In this document: positions 1-7,913 of the stretch, piece after piece
Position numbering within the stretch: position 1 is the stretch's first letter
Layout: every line of letters begins with the position of its first letter
DNA from: CAYWNA01 sp964459305
GTDB taxonomy: Bacteria > Planctomycetota > Planctomycetia > Pirellulales > Pirellulaceae
DNA length: 28,550 nucleotides
Direction: 5' to 3'
Assembly: GCA_964459305.1 (NCBI GenBank)
Contig: CAYWNA010000171.1
Coordinates: 1 to 28,550 of the forward strand
Made by a program: the position numbers and the translations under genes
The notes under the pieces: model-generated
Database searches by the model: none
What the model saw: the letters and a program-made list of their open reading frames with translations, nothing else
Told to the model about the DNA's origin: nothing

Positions 1-88
1 TTTCTTGTCCACACAAGCCAAAACATCAAAACACCGACCGGTGACCGGTTACGTCTTGATGTAGCACACCCTAACAAGGAGCCTTACC

Positions 89-997
89 ATGAAAACCACC
101 ATCGACCGTCGCCATTTTCTGAAAACGACTGGCGTCTTGTCCGCCGGTATCTCTTTTGCAGGACTGGGAGCCTCGCGGCTGGCTGCCGCCGAGGATGCCA
201 AGGGCTCACCCAATGCCAAGAAACTCGGATGGCGTCTCGGGTGTGCGGCCTATTGTTTCCGGCGTTATACGTTGTTCGAGGCCATCGACTTGAACGCCTC
301 GCTCGGCTTGGAGTGGATCGAGGGCTTCACCTGGCAAAAGTTGAGCAAAGAGAAGCCCAATGTGGTCACCAACGCGACCATGTCGCCCGCCGACCGTCAG
401 GATCTTCGCAAGAAGCTCGCCGATTCCGGTGTCAAAATGGCCAGCTGTTATTTCCGAACGCTTCAGGAGGAAGACGCCGCCCGAAAGACCATGGAATGGG
501 CCAAGGACCTGGGCGTCGAGGCGCTGGTGGGAGAACCTCCGTACGAAGCCTACGATATGCTGGAAAAACTCTGTGACGAATGCGAGATCAACCTGGCCGT
601 CCACAACCACCCGCAGTCGCCCACTTCGAAGTACTGGGATCCCGACACGATCCTAAAGCTCTCCCAAGGTCGCAGCAAGCGGATCGGAATCTGCGCCGAT
701 ACCGGCCACTGGGCTCGTTCGAACATCAATCCGGTCGACGCGTTGAAGAAGCTGGAAGGGCGACTCGTCTCCTTCCACATCAAGGACATCACCAAGTACG
801 GTGACCGCAAGGCCCAGTGCGCGCCTTTGGGCGCCGGCGAAGGTCACGTCAAGGAGGTGCTTGCCGAGGTCAAACGCCAGGGCCTCAAGCAGCCCATCAT
901 CGCCATCGAGCACGAGCACGACACACCCGCCCTGATGGACGAGCTGACCGAGTGTGTCGCCTATTTCGACAAGGTAGCGGCCGGATTGGTCGCGTGA
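89..997 (+). CDS. Tat-exported sugar phosphate isomerase/epimerase-like TIM-barrel protein
   Basis: The product has 302 residues. The N-terminus carries a twin-arginine signal (DRRHFLKTTG, then a hydrophobic stretch ending near SRLAAA, about residue 34), so it is probably exported folded. The rest matches the xylose isomerase-like/AP-endonuclease-2 TIM barrel. Putative metal-binding or catalytic positions are visible at AVHNH, ADTGHW, SFHIKD and AIEHEHD, in the order expected for that fold. The start is supported by an AAGGAG site about 9 bases upstream. Planctomycetes hold many Tat-signal paralogues of this family, and the substrate cannot be named from sequence. The sialidase gene follows after 45 bases, so the two are probably co-transcribed. 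Family assignment is secure; the actual reaction (isomerase, epimerase or 3-keto-glycoside chemistry) is unknown. Confidence 0.9.
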   Translation: MKTTIDRRHFLKTTGVLSAGISFAGLGASRLAAAEDAKGSPNAKKLGWRLGCAAYCFRRYTLFEAIDLNASLGLEWIEGFTWQKLSKEKPNVVTNATMSPADRQDLRKKLADSGVKMASCYFRTLQEEDAARKTMEWAKDLGVEALVGEPPYEAYDMLEKLCDECEINLAVHNHPQSPTSKYWDPDTILKLSQGRSKRIGICADTGHWARSNINPVDALKKLEGRLVSFHIKDITKYGDRKAQCAPLGAGEGHVKEVLAEVKRQGLKQPIIAIEHEHDTPALMDELTECVAYFDKVAAGLVA

Positions 998-1042
998 CAA
1001 TTGTCGCAAGATCAATCGTCTCCAACGCAAAGGAGGACTGCC

Positions 1043-2176
1043 ATGAGAGGTCGTGGGCTCCTGATGATACTGTGCGTCTTGGCATTGACCGGGCGCGGCT
1101 CGGCGGCCGAGATTCTGACGCACGTCGATGTATTCACCTCGGGGACCGAGGGCTATCACACCTTCCGCATTCCCGCTATTGAGACCGCGCCGGACGGGAC
1201 GCTTATCGCGCTGGCCGAAGCGCGAAAGTACAATTCGGCCGATCCGGGCTTTCATGGCAACGACATCGACCTGGTCTCAAAGCGGAGCACCGATGGTGGG
1301 AAGACGTGGTCCAAGCTGCGAGTGGTCGACGATCCGGGAGACCGCTGGGCGGCCTGCAACCCGGCGACCACGGTGGACCGGACCACCGGACGCGTCTGGT
1401 TGTTCAACGTCCGTACCAAACCGGGGTGCAGCAGCTACACCTCGCGGCCCGGCACCGACGACGCCCAGACGTGGGTCCGCTATAGTGCGGACAACGGCGC
1501 GACTTGGTCCGAACCGGTCGACGTGACGCGGGTCGCGCGGGATTTCGACAATTGGGGATGCAGCGCTTTCGGACCCGGCGGGGCAATTCAGGACGGAACC
1601 GGCCGGCTGATCGCACCTGTGTCGAAAACGACCGGCCGCAAGGACGCGTCGGGTAAACCAGTAGGCGGACCGTGGAACGGGTTGGTAATCTTCAGCGAAG
1701 ACCACGGCAAGACGTTCCAGCGGGGAGCGTTGTTGCCGGGCGGCGATTGGTGCAGCGAAGCCCAACTGATCGAGTTGGCCGACAGGCGTATCCTGATCGA
1801 TTGTCGGCAAATGAGCGGGCAAAATCGCAACGTGGCCACCAGCAGCAATGGCGGCCGGACTTGGGCCAAGCCGCGGCCAGGAGTCCCGGTGACTCGCGTG
1901 GCCTGCGCCATCGAACGATTGACGCTGAAATCCGCCGGCGACGATCGCAACCGGATCATCTGGACCGGCCCGAAAGGTCCGGGGCGCGCCAACTTGGTCG
2001 TTCGAGTCAGCTACGACGAAGGCGAGACGTTCCCCGTCGAGCGAATGATCGCCGAGGAACCGGCCGCCTACTCGGATCTGACCGTGCTGAAAGACAAGAC
2101 GGCAGGCGCGCTCTGGGAACGGGCGGGGTACAAGTACCCTGGCGTACCCGGGGCGACGGCGTCTGCGGCCCCATGA
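1043..2176 (+). CDS. secreted exo-alpha-sialidase (BNR/Asp-box, GH33-like), C-terminal end replaced
   Basis: The product has 377 residues from the ATG at 1043. That start is preferred over 1001 because AAAGGAGG lies at 1029-1036 and the product then begins with a signal peptide (residues 1-22, ending GRGSAA). Sialidase hallmarks are all present: FRIP at 41-44 with the first triad arginine, Asp boxes at about 82-89, 148-155, 218-225, 267-274 and 323-330, Glu239 in SEAQ, and the nucleophile tyrosine in AYSDL (Tyr343). It should release terminal sialic acid from glycans outside the cytoplasm. After ALWERAGYKY (about residue 366) the usual final strand (an ITFARF-like segment) is missing. The remaining residues, rich in Pro, Gly and Ala, are read from DNA antisense to the convergent esterase. 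Catalytic residues are intact, so activity is possible, but the last propeller strand is lost. Confidence 0.9.
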   Translation: MRGRGLLMILCVLALTGRGSAAEILTHVDVFTSGTEGYHTFRIPAIETAPDGTLIALAEARKYNSADPGFHGNDIDLVSKRSTDGGKTWSKLRVVDDPGDRWAACNPATTVDRTTGRVWLFNVRTKPGCSSYTSRPGTDDAQTWVRYSADNGATWSEPVDVTRVARDFDNWGCSAFGPGGAIQDGTGRLIAPVSKTTGRKDASGKPVGGPWNGLVIFSEDHGKTFQRGALLPGGDWCSEAQLIELADRRILIDCRQMSGQNRNVATSSNGGRTWAKPRPGVPVTRVACAIERLTLKSAGDDRNRIIWTGPKGPGRANLVVRVSYDEGETFPVERMIAEEPAAYSDLTVLKDKTAGALWERAGYKYPGVPGATASAAP

Positions 2177-2643
2177 CTGATCACGAGCGGCGTTCCGGTC
2201 ATGCAAGACCAGTTGGCCGTGCTCCAGCAACCGGCGGAAATAAAGCCGCCGGCAATACGGTCCGACAGACGTTGACAAAGATGGTAGGCGCCCATGCCGC
2301 CCATGGATTGACCTCCCAGGAAGACGCGATCCAAATCAATGTTGAAGCGGTAGCGGCACTCGCGGATCACATCCACCATATGCTGTTCGGCCTCGACGGT
2401 GCACCAGCGGGCACTGGTCTTGGCAACCAGCGCCGAGGGAGAAACGGTGATCACCGGAATGTCTTCGATGTAGGGACGTAGACCGTAGCTGTATTTGTAC
2501 TTTTCCGCCGACACGGTTATGACCTGGGCATATTCGCGTTTGGTGCCTTCGCCACCGCCATGCAGGAAGATCATCAAGGCGAAAGGCTTGCCGGGGTCAT
2601 AACTGTCGGGAATATAGAAATACAGCAGATCGTCCTTTGTCAT
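2068..2643 (-). CDS. alpha/beta-hydrolase esterase, truncated at its C-terminus
   Basis: The product has 191 residues from an ATG whose bases overlap the stop of the upstream propeller gene (ATGA at 2643-2640), so translational coupling is likely. It resembles PHB-depolymerase/feruloyl-esterase-like hydrolases of planctomycetes. It shows an oxyanion-hole HGGGEG at about 28-33, the nucleophile serine in GGQSMGG (Ser113) and the acid residue in ISHGAADAV (Asp161). The chain should continue about 50 residues to the catalytic histidine. Instead, from about residue 166 onward it is antisense to the sialidase C-terminus and stops at 2068. No signal peptide is visible. Without the histidine it is probably inactive, so this is best regarded as a gene fragment. 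A start 12 bases upstream (2655) is also open. Confidence 0.75.
   Translation of the reverse strand: MTKDDLLYFYIPDSYDPGKPFALMIFLHGGGEGTKREYAQVITVSAEKYKYSYGLRPYIEDIPVITVSPSALVAKTSARWCTVEAEQHMVDVIRECRYRFNIDLDRVFLGGQSMGGMGAYHLCQRLSDRIAGGFISAGCWSTANWSCMTGTPLVISHGAADAVAPGTPGYLYPARSQSAPAVLSFSTVRSE
2130..2160. other. apparent rearrangement or misassembly junction between two convergent genes
   Basis: Family-like sequence stops on both strands at nearly the same place. Sialidase similarity ends at about GYKYP on the plus strand, and esterase similarity ends at about DAVAP on the minus strand. Each gene then reads a short tail from the other's antisense. A deletion joining two convergent genes, or a contig misjoin, explains both truncations at once. 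The exact breakpoint cannot be fixed without homologues. Confidence 0.5.
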
Positions 2644-5600
2644 TGGCCAAGACATTGTACCGTACCGTCGGCCAAGCTGATGTACAATTGTCCGTTGGCT
2701 ATGGCGATGCTGTCCCAGACCGGGGCGGCGTTCAGTTTGTACTCCGCCAGTTTCGTGCCGTCGGTCGCGGATACGGCGAACAACCTTCCCCCTAGCTCGC
2801 CGTTGTAGGCAGCAACGTAATTCTTGTAAGAAGGGTCATCGAATTTCATGGGCTCACCGGCGACGAACAGAACATCGCCGGCCATGGCCATGGCTTTGCC
2901 GGTGATGGGGATCTGAAGGCGCCACATTTCTTTGCCGGCGCCGCCGCTCCTACCTTTTCTCCTTGCGCCCCGCCTGATCTTCGTTGCGTCCTTTGGCCCG
3001 GCCTTTGGCGTTGAACCCAAGGTGCCGGCGAACAGCGTGTACCCGTTTCGCCGCGGGTCAAAGTAGGAGTGGTTTCCCCATAGCGGAAACCCCTGGACCT
3101 CATAGTAGTCTTTGCCGCTGCTCACCAAGATGTCCCCGGATGATCTGCCGATTGAGGAAGTCAAAGCCCAACACGTCCGGTGCTGGGGCTGCCCGTCCAG
3201 AAAACCGCCGGAGGGAACGATGTGCCTCCCGGAGACGGCATCCGCCAGGTCCAGATCAAACGCTTTGTGTCGCAGATAGAGGTTCGTGCCGTCGGTGACG
3301 AAGATATCGTTCTTAGAGCCTGCATTCCCGCCGATGGGGAATCCCGACGATTCGTCGAAGGGGCCGTAACACGAGCGGCTCTTCAACAGTTCGCCGGTGC
3401 GCGGATTGAGCGCGTAGACAAAGATGCCGCCGTCCAGGTAGGAACAGCGACCTGCCGCGAAGTAAAGCGTGTCGTTCAGTATCAACACGCTCCCGAAAAC
3501 CGGCCAGGCGGATTCCAGTTGCCCAAAGGCGCCGATCAGTTTGTCAGGCAGATCCTTGAACCGCCAGGCGAGCGTCCCATCCGATGCTCTCAGACAGTAG
3601 ACCCAACCGTCACGGGAGCCAAACAACACCATACCTTTGTGATAAGCAGGAGGCGAGTCAATCCGACCGTCTGCGGTGAACGTCCATTCCGTCTCGCCGG
3701 TGCTGTCGTCCAAGGCGTACAGCGTATGCGTGTCAATATCGCAGGCGAACACCTTCCCGGCTGCGCTGATCACGGCACTCGGCCCGGTGGGGAGCTTGGC
3801 TTCCCAACGCGCCTCGAGTGCTGTGGGGATCTGAGCATTGGTAATGCCGCTGCGGAATCCATCGCAACGATACGCGGGCCAATCATCTTTGCTGACCGCT
3901 GAATGCTGTTCGCTGACCGCTGCGAAAGCCGGCCCCTTCTCCAGCCGCACGGAACGTTTGACGGCGATGGGTTGATCGGAGGCCTGCAAGCTGGGTTGGT
4001 GGGAGGCATACGCGTTCATCCCCTGGAACATGGCCCCCATACTGCACTGACAGGAGTAGGGCGTGGAGTAGACAAGCCCGTTCGCCGGAAGAACACCCAT
4101 GCCGCAACCGCCGCGGGTCCAGTGGTGCGGGAATTCTCTGCTGGTTTCCAGTTCGAGAAAGTCCGCTCCGCCGGTCTTGCTGTTGATGAAGTATCGTTCG
4201 GTAATGAGATTGCGGTAACAACGGTCATGGCCCATGGGGCCTGTCATCTTCTGCACGATCTTCTTGATGACTTCGCCGGTTTCCACATTGAGCTGCGTGG
4301 GGTTGTGCCCGCCGATCCACAGGGTTCCGTTCACGTAGCAGATGTCGGATGAGGCCTCGTAGTTCCCGCCGACCGGCGCCTGCCAGAGTTGTTCGCCGTC
4401 CTTGAGCGAATAGGCAAACACCGTGTTCTTCGCATTCGCAGCGATCTTCGCCGTGTGGCTCGACTCGACGGCAAAGACCTTGTTATCCGTGATAACGACC
4501 GTGTTCGGCGTCGTGCCGGGCGTCAGTGAATCATGACCCAGCGCGTTGACAATCTCTTTCTCTTTGGCCCAGATGCTTTCGCCCGTCCTGGCGTTGATGC
4601 AAAACAGTCCGGTTGCCGCCTGATAGACCGCGTAGTCCCCCTTGATGGCGAGTGAGCCGGCGGTGTAGCTGGCGATACCACGGATGGCCCACAGTTCTTT
4701 GCCTGTCTTGGGATCGATGGCGAGAATCGCGCTGATGGGATTCGCCTTGTCCTTGATCTCCGGTGCATAGCCGCGTCTGAAACCTGCACCGTGGAAAGGG
4801 CCCGCGGGGTCAACTCCCTCGACAAAAGGCTTCCCTTTCAGCTTCACGATGTTATAGGCCGAGGTGTTGAACCGGTCGCCGACATTCAGGAAGAGAATGC
4901 CCTGGTCATAGGCCACTTCCTGGGTGGGGCTCGTATTCTCGTAAACCTTCAAAACCTCACCGGTAGCGGCGTCAACGGCGGAGGTGGGCCCTTCCAACTG
5001 CAGGGTGCAGTAGAGCGTGTCGCCGACCACGGCCATGCGTCGCTGTTGTTGAACCGGCTGGCATTTGATGTACATGGTCACCGATTCCCAGCGGGTGATC
5101 TTGCGGGCCCACAGCTCCTTGCCGTTGAACGCGTCACGGGCCACAATTCGAAAGGCGGAAGGCAGGAAGGGGTTATCCGGCGGCGCCGTGTCTTCGATTG
5201 CGAACAGACGGCCGTTACCGGAGACCAGACTAGCCACTGTGGGAATGCCCATGTGGGATCGACACCAGGTAGGTTTGTCGATCCACTGGACATAGCGGGG
5301 TGGTCCCGCTACGGAGTCTTTGGCCACCGCGTTATTGTCGGCTTTGTTCAGGTATTGGGGCCAGTCGTCGATGTCTTCGGGCCAAGGCTTGCGGAAAGAG
5401 TCGAGAGTCGAGAGTTGAGAGTCGAGAGCAAGGGCGACACCCCCGGGGACGAGCACCCTGGCGATTTCCTCACTTGGCACCTGACACTCGCCACTTACCA
5501 CCACCAGATTCACGATATTGTCGCCGTAAGGAAGAGTTCTGCCGTTGTACTTGGCTACCGACACCTGGCCATAGACATTCTTGGAACGGAGATAGGCCTT

Positions 5601-5828
5601 GGCTTTGGTGATGTTACTGCCATCGGTGTCCAGACCGTGGGCAATATAGCTGTCGCTCGAGCACAAATCTGCTGTCAGCTTGCCATCGCCACAGCCAACG
5701 TGAACGATCAACCCTCCCTTGACGCTGGCGGCGTCCAATATCTCACTGGCCAACTCGGCCTGGGCCCCAGCGATTCCGGCTGCCCACACTGCGGCCACCG
5801 ATAATGCGATCCAATTCCGTCGCTTCAT
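2640..5828 (-). CDS. exported SAM-methyltransferase-like domain fused to PQQ/BamB-type beta-propeller
   Basis: The product has 1062 residues. The start at 5828 is chosen because AGGAGG sits just upstream and the protein then opens with a signal peptide (MKRRNW, hydrophobic core, cleavage near AGAQA, residue 24). The in-frame 28 codons upstream look non-coding. Residues 38-150 resemble a class I methyltransferase: glycine loop VGCGDG at 44-49, acidic GLDTD, then LPYGDNIVNLVVV and ARVLVPGGVAL. From about residue 160 (PWPEDIDDWPQY) to the end lie two sets of PQQ-like propeller repeats (patterns such as DPKTGKELW and DSTGETEW), with a conserved cysteine-rich stretch (GGCGMGVLPANG, CQCSMGAM) between them. 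I recall this architecture as common in planctomycetes; its function is unknown to me. Three heptanucleotide tracts are embedded in frame. The downstream esterase overlaps by four bases. Confidence 0.88.
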   Translation of the reverse strand: MKRRNWIALSVAAVWAAGIAGAQAELASEILDAASVKGGLIVHVGCGDGKLTADLCSSDSYIAHGLDTDGSNITKAKAYLRSKNVYGQVSVAKYNGRTLPYGDNIVNLVVVSGECQVPSEEIARVLVPGGVALALDSQLSTLDSFRKPWPEDIDDWPQYLNKADNNAVAKDSVAGPPRYVQWIDKPTWCRSHMGIPTVASLVSGNGRLFAIEDTAPPDNPFLPSAFRIVARDAFNGKELWARKITRWESVTMYIKCQPVQQQRRMAVVGDTLYCTLQLEGPTSAVDAATGEVLKVYENTSPTQEVAYDQGILFLNVGDRFNTSAYNIVKLKGKPFVEGVDPAGPFHGAGFRRGYAPEIKDKANPISAILAIDPKTGKELWAIRGIASYTAGSLAIKGDYAVYQAATGLFCINARTGESIWAKEKEIVNALGHDSLTPGTTPNTVVITDNKVFAVESSHTAKIAANAKNTVFAYSLKDGEQLWQAPVGGNYEASSDICYVNGTLWIGGHNPTQLNVETGEVIKKIVQKMTGPMGHDRCYRNLITERYFINSKTGGADFLELETSREFPHHWTRGGCGMGVLPANGLVYSTPYSCQCSMGAMFQGMNAYASHQPSLQASDQPIAVKRSVRLEKGPAFAAVSEQHSAVSKDDWPAYRCDGFRSGITNAQIPTALEARWEAKLPTGPSAVISAAGKVFACDIDTHTLYALDDSTGETEWTFTADGRIDSPPAYHKGMVLFGSRDGWVYCLRASDGTLAWRFKDLPDKLIGAFGQLESAWPVFGSVLILNDTLYFAAGRCSYLDGGIFVYALNPRTGELLKSRSCYGPFDESSGFPIGGNAGSKNDIFVTDGTNLYLRHKAFDLDLADAVSGRHIVPSGGFLDGQPQHRTCWALTSSIGRSSGDILVSSGKDYYEVQGFPLWGNHSYFDPRRNGYTLFAGTLGSTPKAGPKDATKIRRGARRKGRSGGAGKEMWRLQIPITGKAMAMAGDVLFVAGEPMKFDDPSYKNYVAAYNGELGGRLFAVSATDGTKLAEYKLNAAPVWDSIAIANGQLYISLADGTVQCLGQ
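3891..3922. repeat. heptanucleotide tract, consensus GCTGANN, inside the propeller gene
   Basis: The plus strand reads GCTGACC, GCTGAAT, GCTGTTC, GCTGACC, then GCTG. This is four seven-base units sharing GCTG. The tract lies inside the propeller coding sequence and translates on the minus strand to part of the AVSEQHSAVS linker that precedes DDWPAYR, the start of the second propeller set. It keeps the frame. Confidence 0.75.
5398..5428. repeat. heptanucleotide tract GAGTCGA x4 inside the propeller gene
   Basis: Four consecutive seven-base units (GAGTCGA, GAGTCGA, GAGTTGA, GAGTCGA) plus GAG. On the minus strand it encodes LDSQLSTLDS between the methyltransferase-like domain (PGGVALA) and the conserved PWPEDIDDW motif. 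It acts as an in-frame linker insertion. Confidence 0.85.
5469..5496. repeat. degenerate heptanucleotide tract inside the methyltransferase-like domain
   Basis: Seven-base units CTCACTT, GGCACCT, GACACTC and GCCACTT share a C-A-C-(T/C)-T core. On the minus strand they read as RAGTG-type heptads encoding SGECQVPSE, between the motif LVVV and EEIARVLVPGG. The units are more degenerate than in the other two tracts. Confidence 0.5.
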
Positions 5829-5978
5829 TCTCACTTCCTCCTGTGTCTCGATTTTGATGTTCGTCGCGCCGTTTTTCCAATGATGGTGTATTCCATCTCC
5901 ACCAGCAGACACAATCGTGTTGCTGACGATATTGAATGTCTGAAGGTCGAATTCGATAGGATGCCCTTCCGAGGACGG

Positions 5979-7319
5979 CTATTCCGCAGCCGGGGCGACT
6001 GCGTCTTCTTCTTTGTCGGTGTCATTAAGGAACAGGCAGCATAGACTATCCCCGAACACATTCACCACCGTTCTGAACATGTCCAAGATCGGGTCGATGG
6101 ACATGAGCAGAGCGATCATGGCAGCCACCAAACCGATCATCTGCTCGGAAGTGAGGTCTGTGCCGGCCGCTTTGGCGGCCGCGGCGAAGACCACGTTCAT
6201 CAACACCAAACTTGCGCTTGGAGCCGCTGCGGTACCCACGGACGCCGACAAGATCGACATGATCAAGGCCATAAAGACTGCCCATCCCACCGGCAGCCCG
6301 AGCGCCACGGTAAAGGCAACGGCGGTGACAGTCAGATAGACCGATGTGCCATCCATGTTCACTGTGGCGCCGAAGGGCAACACGAAGCTTGTGTACTTTT
6401 CCTTGATGCCGAACGATCGGGCCGCCGGAATGGTTCGTGACAATCCTCCTACCGACGAGCGGATGATCCACACGAACAGCAGCGCCCCCTTCATATGCCA
6501 CACGTACCGAAGCACGCGGACAAATCCGAGCACCAGAGAGAGAATCGCCACGAGCACCATCATATGGAACAAAAGACCCAGCAGAGTACCGCCGAAGATC
6601 TTTCCGAGTGGCCCAGCCAGGGTCCTAATCCCACCGCCCGTCTTGGCAATGGCGCCGGCAATCATGAAGAACACCGCCGGGGCAATAAATCGCAGCATGA
6701 AATTCAGCCACCACAAGCTCCACTTGCTGATGTACTCAGCGACGGTGTCGAAGGCCTTCGCCGCTTCTTCTGCGTGACGGGCGAAGATGAAGGCGCAGAC
6801 GATTGCCGAGAGCACGCAGCCCAGCAGATTGTTGGACCACGGAAGCCAGTGGCCGCCGCCCCCCGAGATGCCCTGAGCTTTCTGTGCTACCAACTCAATC
6901 CCGCTGCCGGCAAAACTGATGCGCGCCGCAACATAACCGCAAGAAATCGCCGACAACGTAGTGAGGAAGAAGAAGAAGCTCGCCTTCAGCGGCATGACTC
7001 CCTCTTTCTGGTTCTGCCGCACGTTGCGGTAGATTTCAGAAAGAATCAACGGCGGCAAACATGCCGCCAGCCCCCCAAGGAACAGCGTCTTTGCCCAACC
7101 TTCAAAGAATTGAATTACGCGGTGTCCGACCTCGAACTCCGGGTGTAACGACAGGTATTGCCCCAGACACGCAGCACCAATCAGCGCGGGGCCCACCCAA
7201 AAAATCTTCTGCCCACGGTCGAAGAAGCGGGTATTGCGCTCAAACCACAACGCAACCTGCTCTCCGATCTCGTACAGGTATTTCACCAGACCAACGAATA
7301 GAGTAACTAGTCCAGCCAT
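5979..7319 (-). CDS. dicarboxylate/amino-acid:cation symporter (DAACS family)
   Basis: The product has 446 residues. The start at 7319 is supported by AAGGAG upstream; the longer in-frame extension to 7466 has no membrane or family character. Multiple hydrophobic helices span the protein. The family signature PFGATVNMDGTSVYLT is at about 312-327, followed by the re-entrant-loop-like SVGTAAAPSAS and by DPILDMFRTVVNVFGD near the end, as in sodium- or proton-coupled glutamate/C4-dicarboxylate carriers. It should sit in the inner membrane and import an acidic amino acid or dicarboxylate. The propeller gene follows after 150 bases on the same strand, and joint transcription is possible but not shown. 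The N-terminus has a charged stretch (WFERNTRFFDRGQK) before the first core helix, as in several planctomycete members. Confidence 0.93.
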   Translation of the reverse strand: MAGLVTLFVGLVKYLYEIGEQVALWFERNTRFFDRGQKIFWVGPALIGAACLGQYLSLHPEFEVGHRVIQFFEGWAKTLFLGGLAACLPPLILSEIYRNVRQNQKEGVMPLKASFFFFLTTLSAISCGYVAARISFAGSGIELVAQKAQGISGGGGHWLPWSNNLLGCVLSAIVCAFIFARHAEEAAKAFDTVAEYISKWSLWWLNFMLRFIAPAVFFMIAGAIAKTGGGIRTLAGPLGKIFGGTLLGLLFHMMVLVAILSLVLGFVRVLRYVWHMKGALLFVWIIRSSVGGLSRTIPAARSFGIKEKYTSFVLPFGATVNMDGTSVYLTVTAVAFTVALGLPVGWAVFMALIMSILSASVGTAAAPSASLVLMNVVFAAAAKAAGTDLTSEQMIGLVAAMIALLMSIDPILDMFRTVVNVFGDSLCCLFLNDTDKEEDAVAPAAE

Positions 7320-7520
7320 GTCTTTCTCCTTTTGCGGAGGGCTTTGCGCACCGATTAAGATATATGATAGCCACTCCGATCCCCATCCAGCCACTGGGCC
7401 TGCACGACGGCCTTCCTCTAGCGGCCGGTTCGTGCCTGGACGAAGATACGTGGCCCATGAGTACACGCCGATTCACGATCCGCTCGCCTCGCTGAAGCAG
7501 GCGGTTGAGACGTGTGACGT

Positions 7521-7643
7521 CTGAACGATTTCGCGGCCGACAATCCGGAAATCGCCCGGCAGATGACAAAGCAACTGTTCCTTTCACCTTCCCAGCAGGA
7601 GAACACCGCCGTCGGTTCCTACCCTAACATCGTCTCAGTTTGA
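7521..7643 (+). pseudogene. possible remnant of a sulfatase C-terminus
   Basis: An open frame of 40 codons ends in TGA at 7641-7643. It reads NDFAADNPEIARQMTKQL near its start, which resembles the closing segment of type I sulfatases (a DLAADNPEI-like motif followed by a helix). There is a stop (TGA) just upstream in the same frame and no sulfatase core (CxPSR) anywhere nearby. If real, it is a decayed tail. Similarity rests on a short motif only. Confidence 0.3.
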
Positions 7644-7686
7644 TTTTCCTTCCGGCAGAAGGTTAGCCCGTTGGTTGCAGAAAGTC

Positions 7687-7715
7687 GGCGAGCGGGGGCC
7701 GTCAGGCCCCTGATT
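7687..7715 (-). repeat. REP-like hairpin repeat, copy 1 (family A)
   Basis: On the minus strand the 29-base unit has AATCA, then the stem GGGGCC, loop TGAC and stem GGCCCC, then CGCTCGCC. It is an inverted partner of the copy at 7807-7835, with 24 of 29 bases identical. It lies in the gene-free interval between the symporter and the TolC-like gene. Confidence 0.8.
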
Positions 7716-7806
7716 TCTCGAATAGACCGAATGTCTCACACACCGTTCTGGAATTCACCGATGGTGAAGTCCTCCGATAGACATACCGGGTGAGGTTTGC
7801 CACTTC

Positions 7807-7835
7807 AATCAGCGGGCTAACGCCCGCCGCTCGCC
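7807..7835 (+). repeat. REP-like hairpin repeat, copy 2 (family A)
   Basis: On the plus strand: AATCA, stem GCGGGC, loop TAAC, stem GCCCGC, then CGCTCGCC. Compared with copy 1, two stem base pairs are swapped on both sides, so pairing is preserved. The two copies face each other about 90 bases apart. The surrounding 7644-7913 interval shows no other gene. Confidence 0.8.
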
Positions 7836-7913
7836 ACGGTGGTATGCAACGTTGTGGCTAACTGAGCCGACGCGAGGGGCTCTTGTGGCTGCGGATGCGT
7901 ATCCTTGGCTCGC

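Noticed and set aside
37..49. Two ACCGGT palindromes one base apart upstream of the first gene
   Set aside because: Could be an operator, but there is a single occurrence, no regulator gene nearby and too little upstream sequence to judge.
4791..5804. Plus-strand open frame of about 340 codons
   Set aside because: Antisense shadow of the methyltransferase/propeller gene.
7440..7526. Plus-strand frame reading YVAHEYTPIHDPLASL
   Set aside because: Looks protein-like, but it is short, matches no family I can name and has no start signal.
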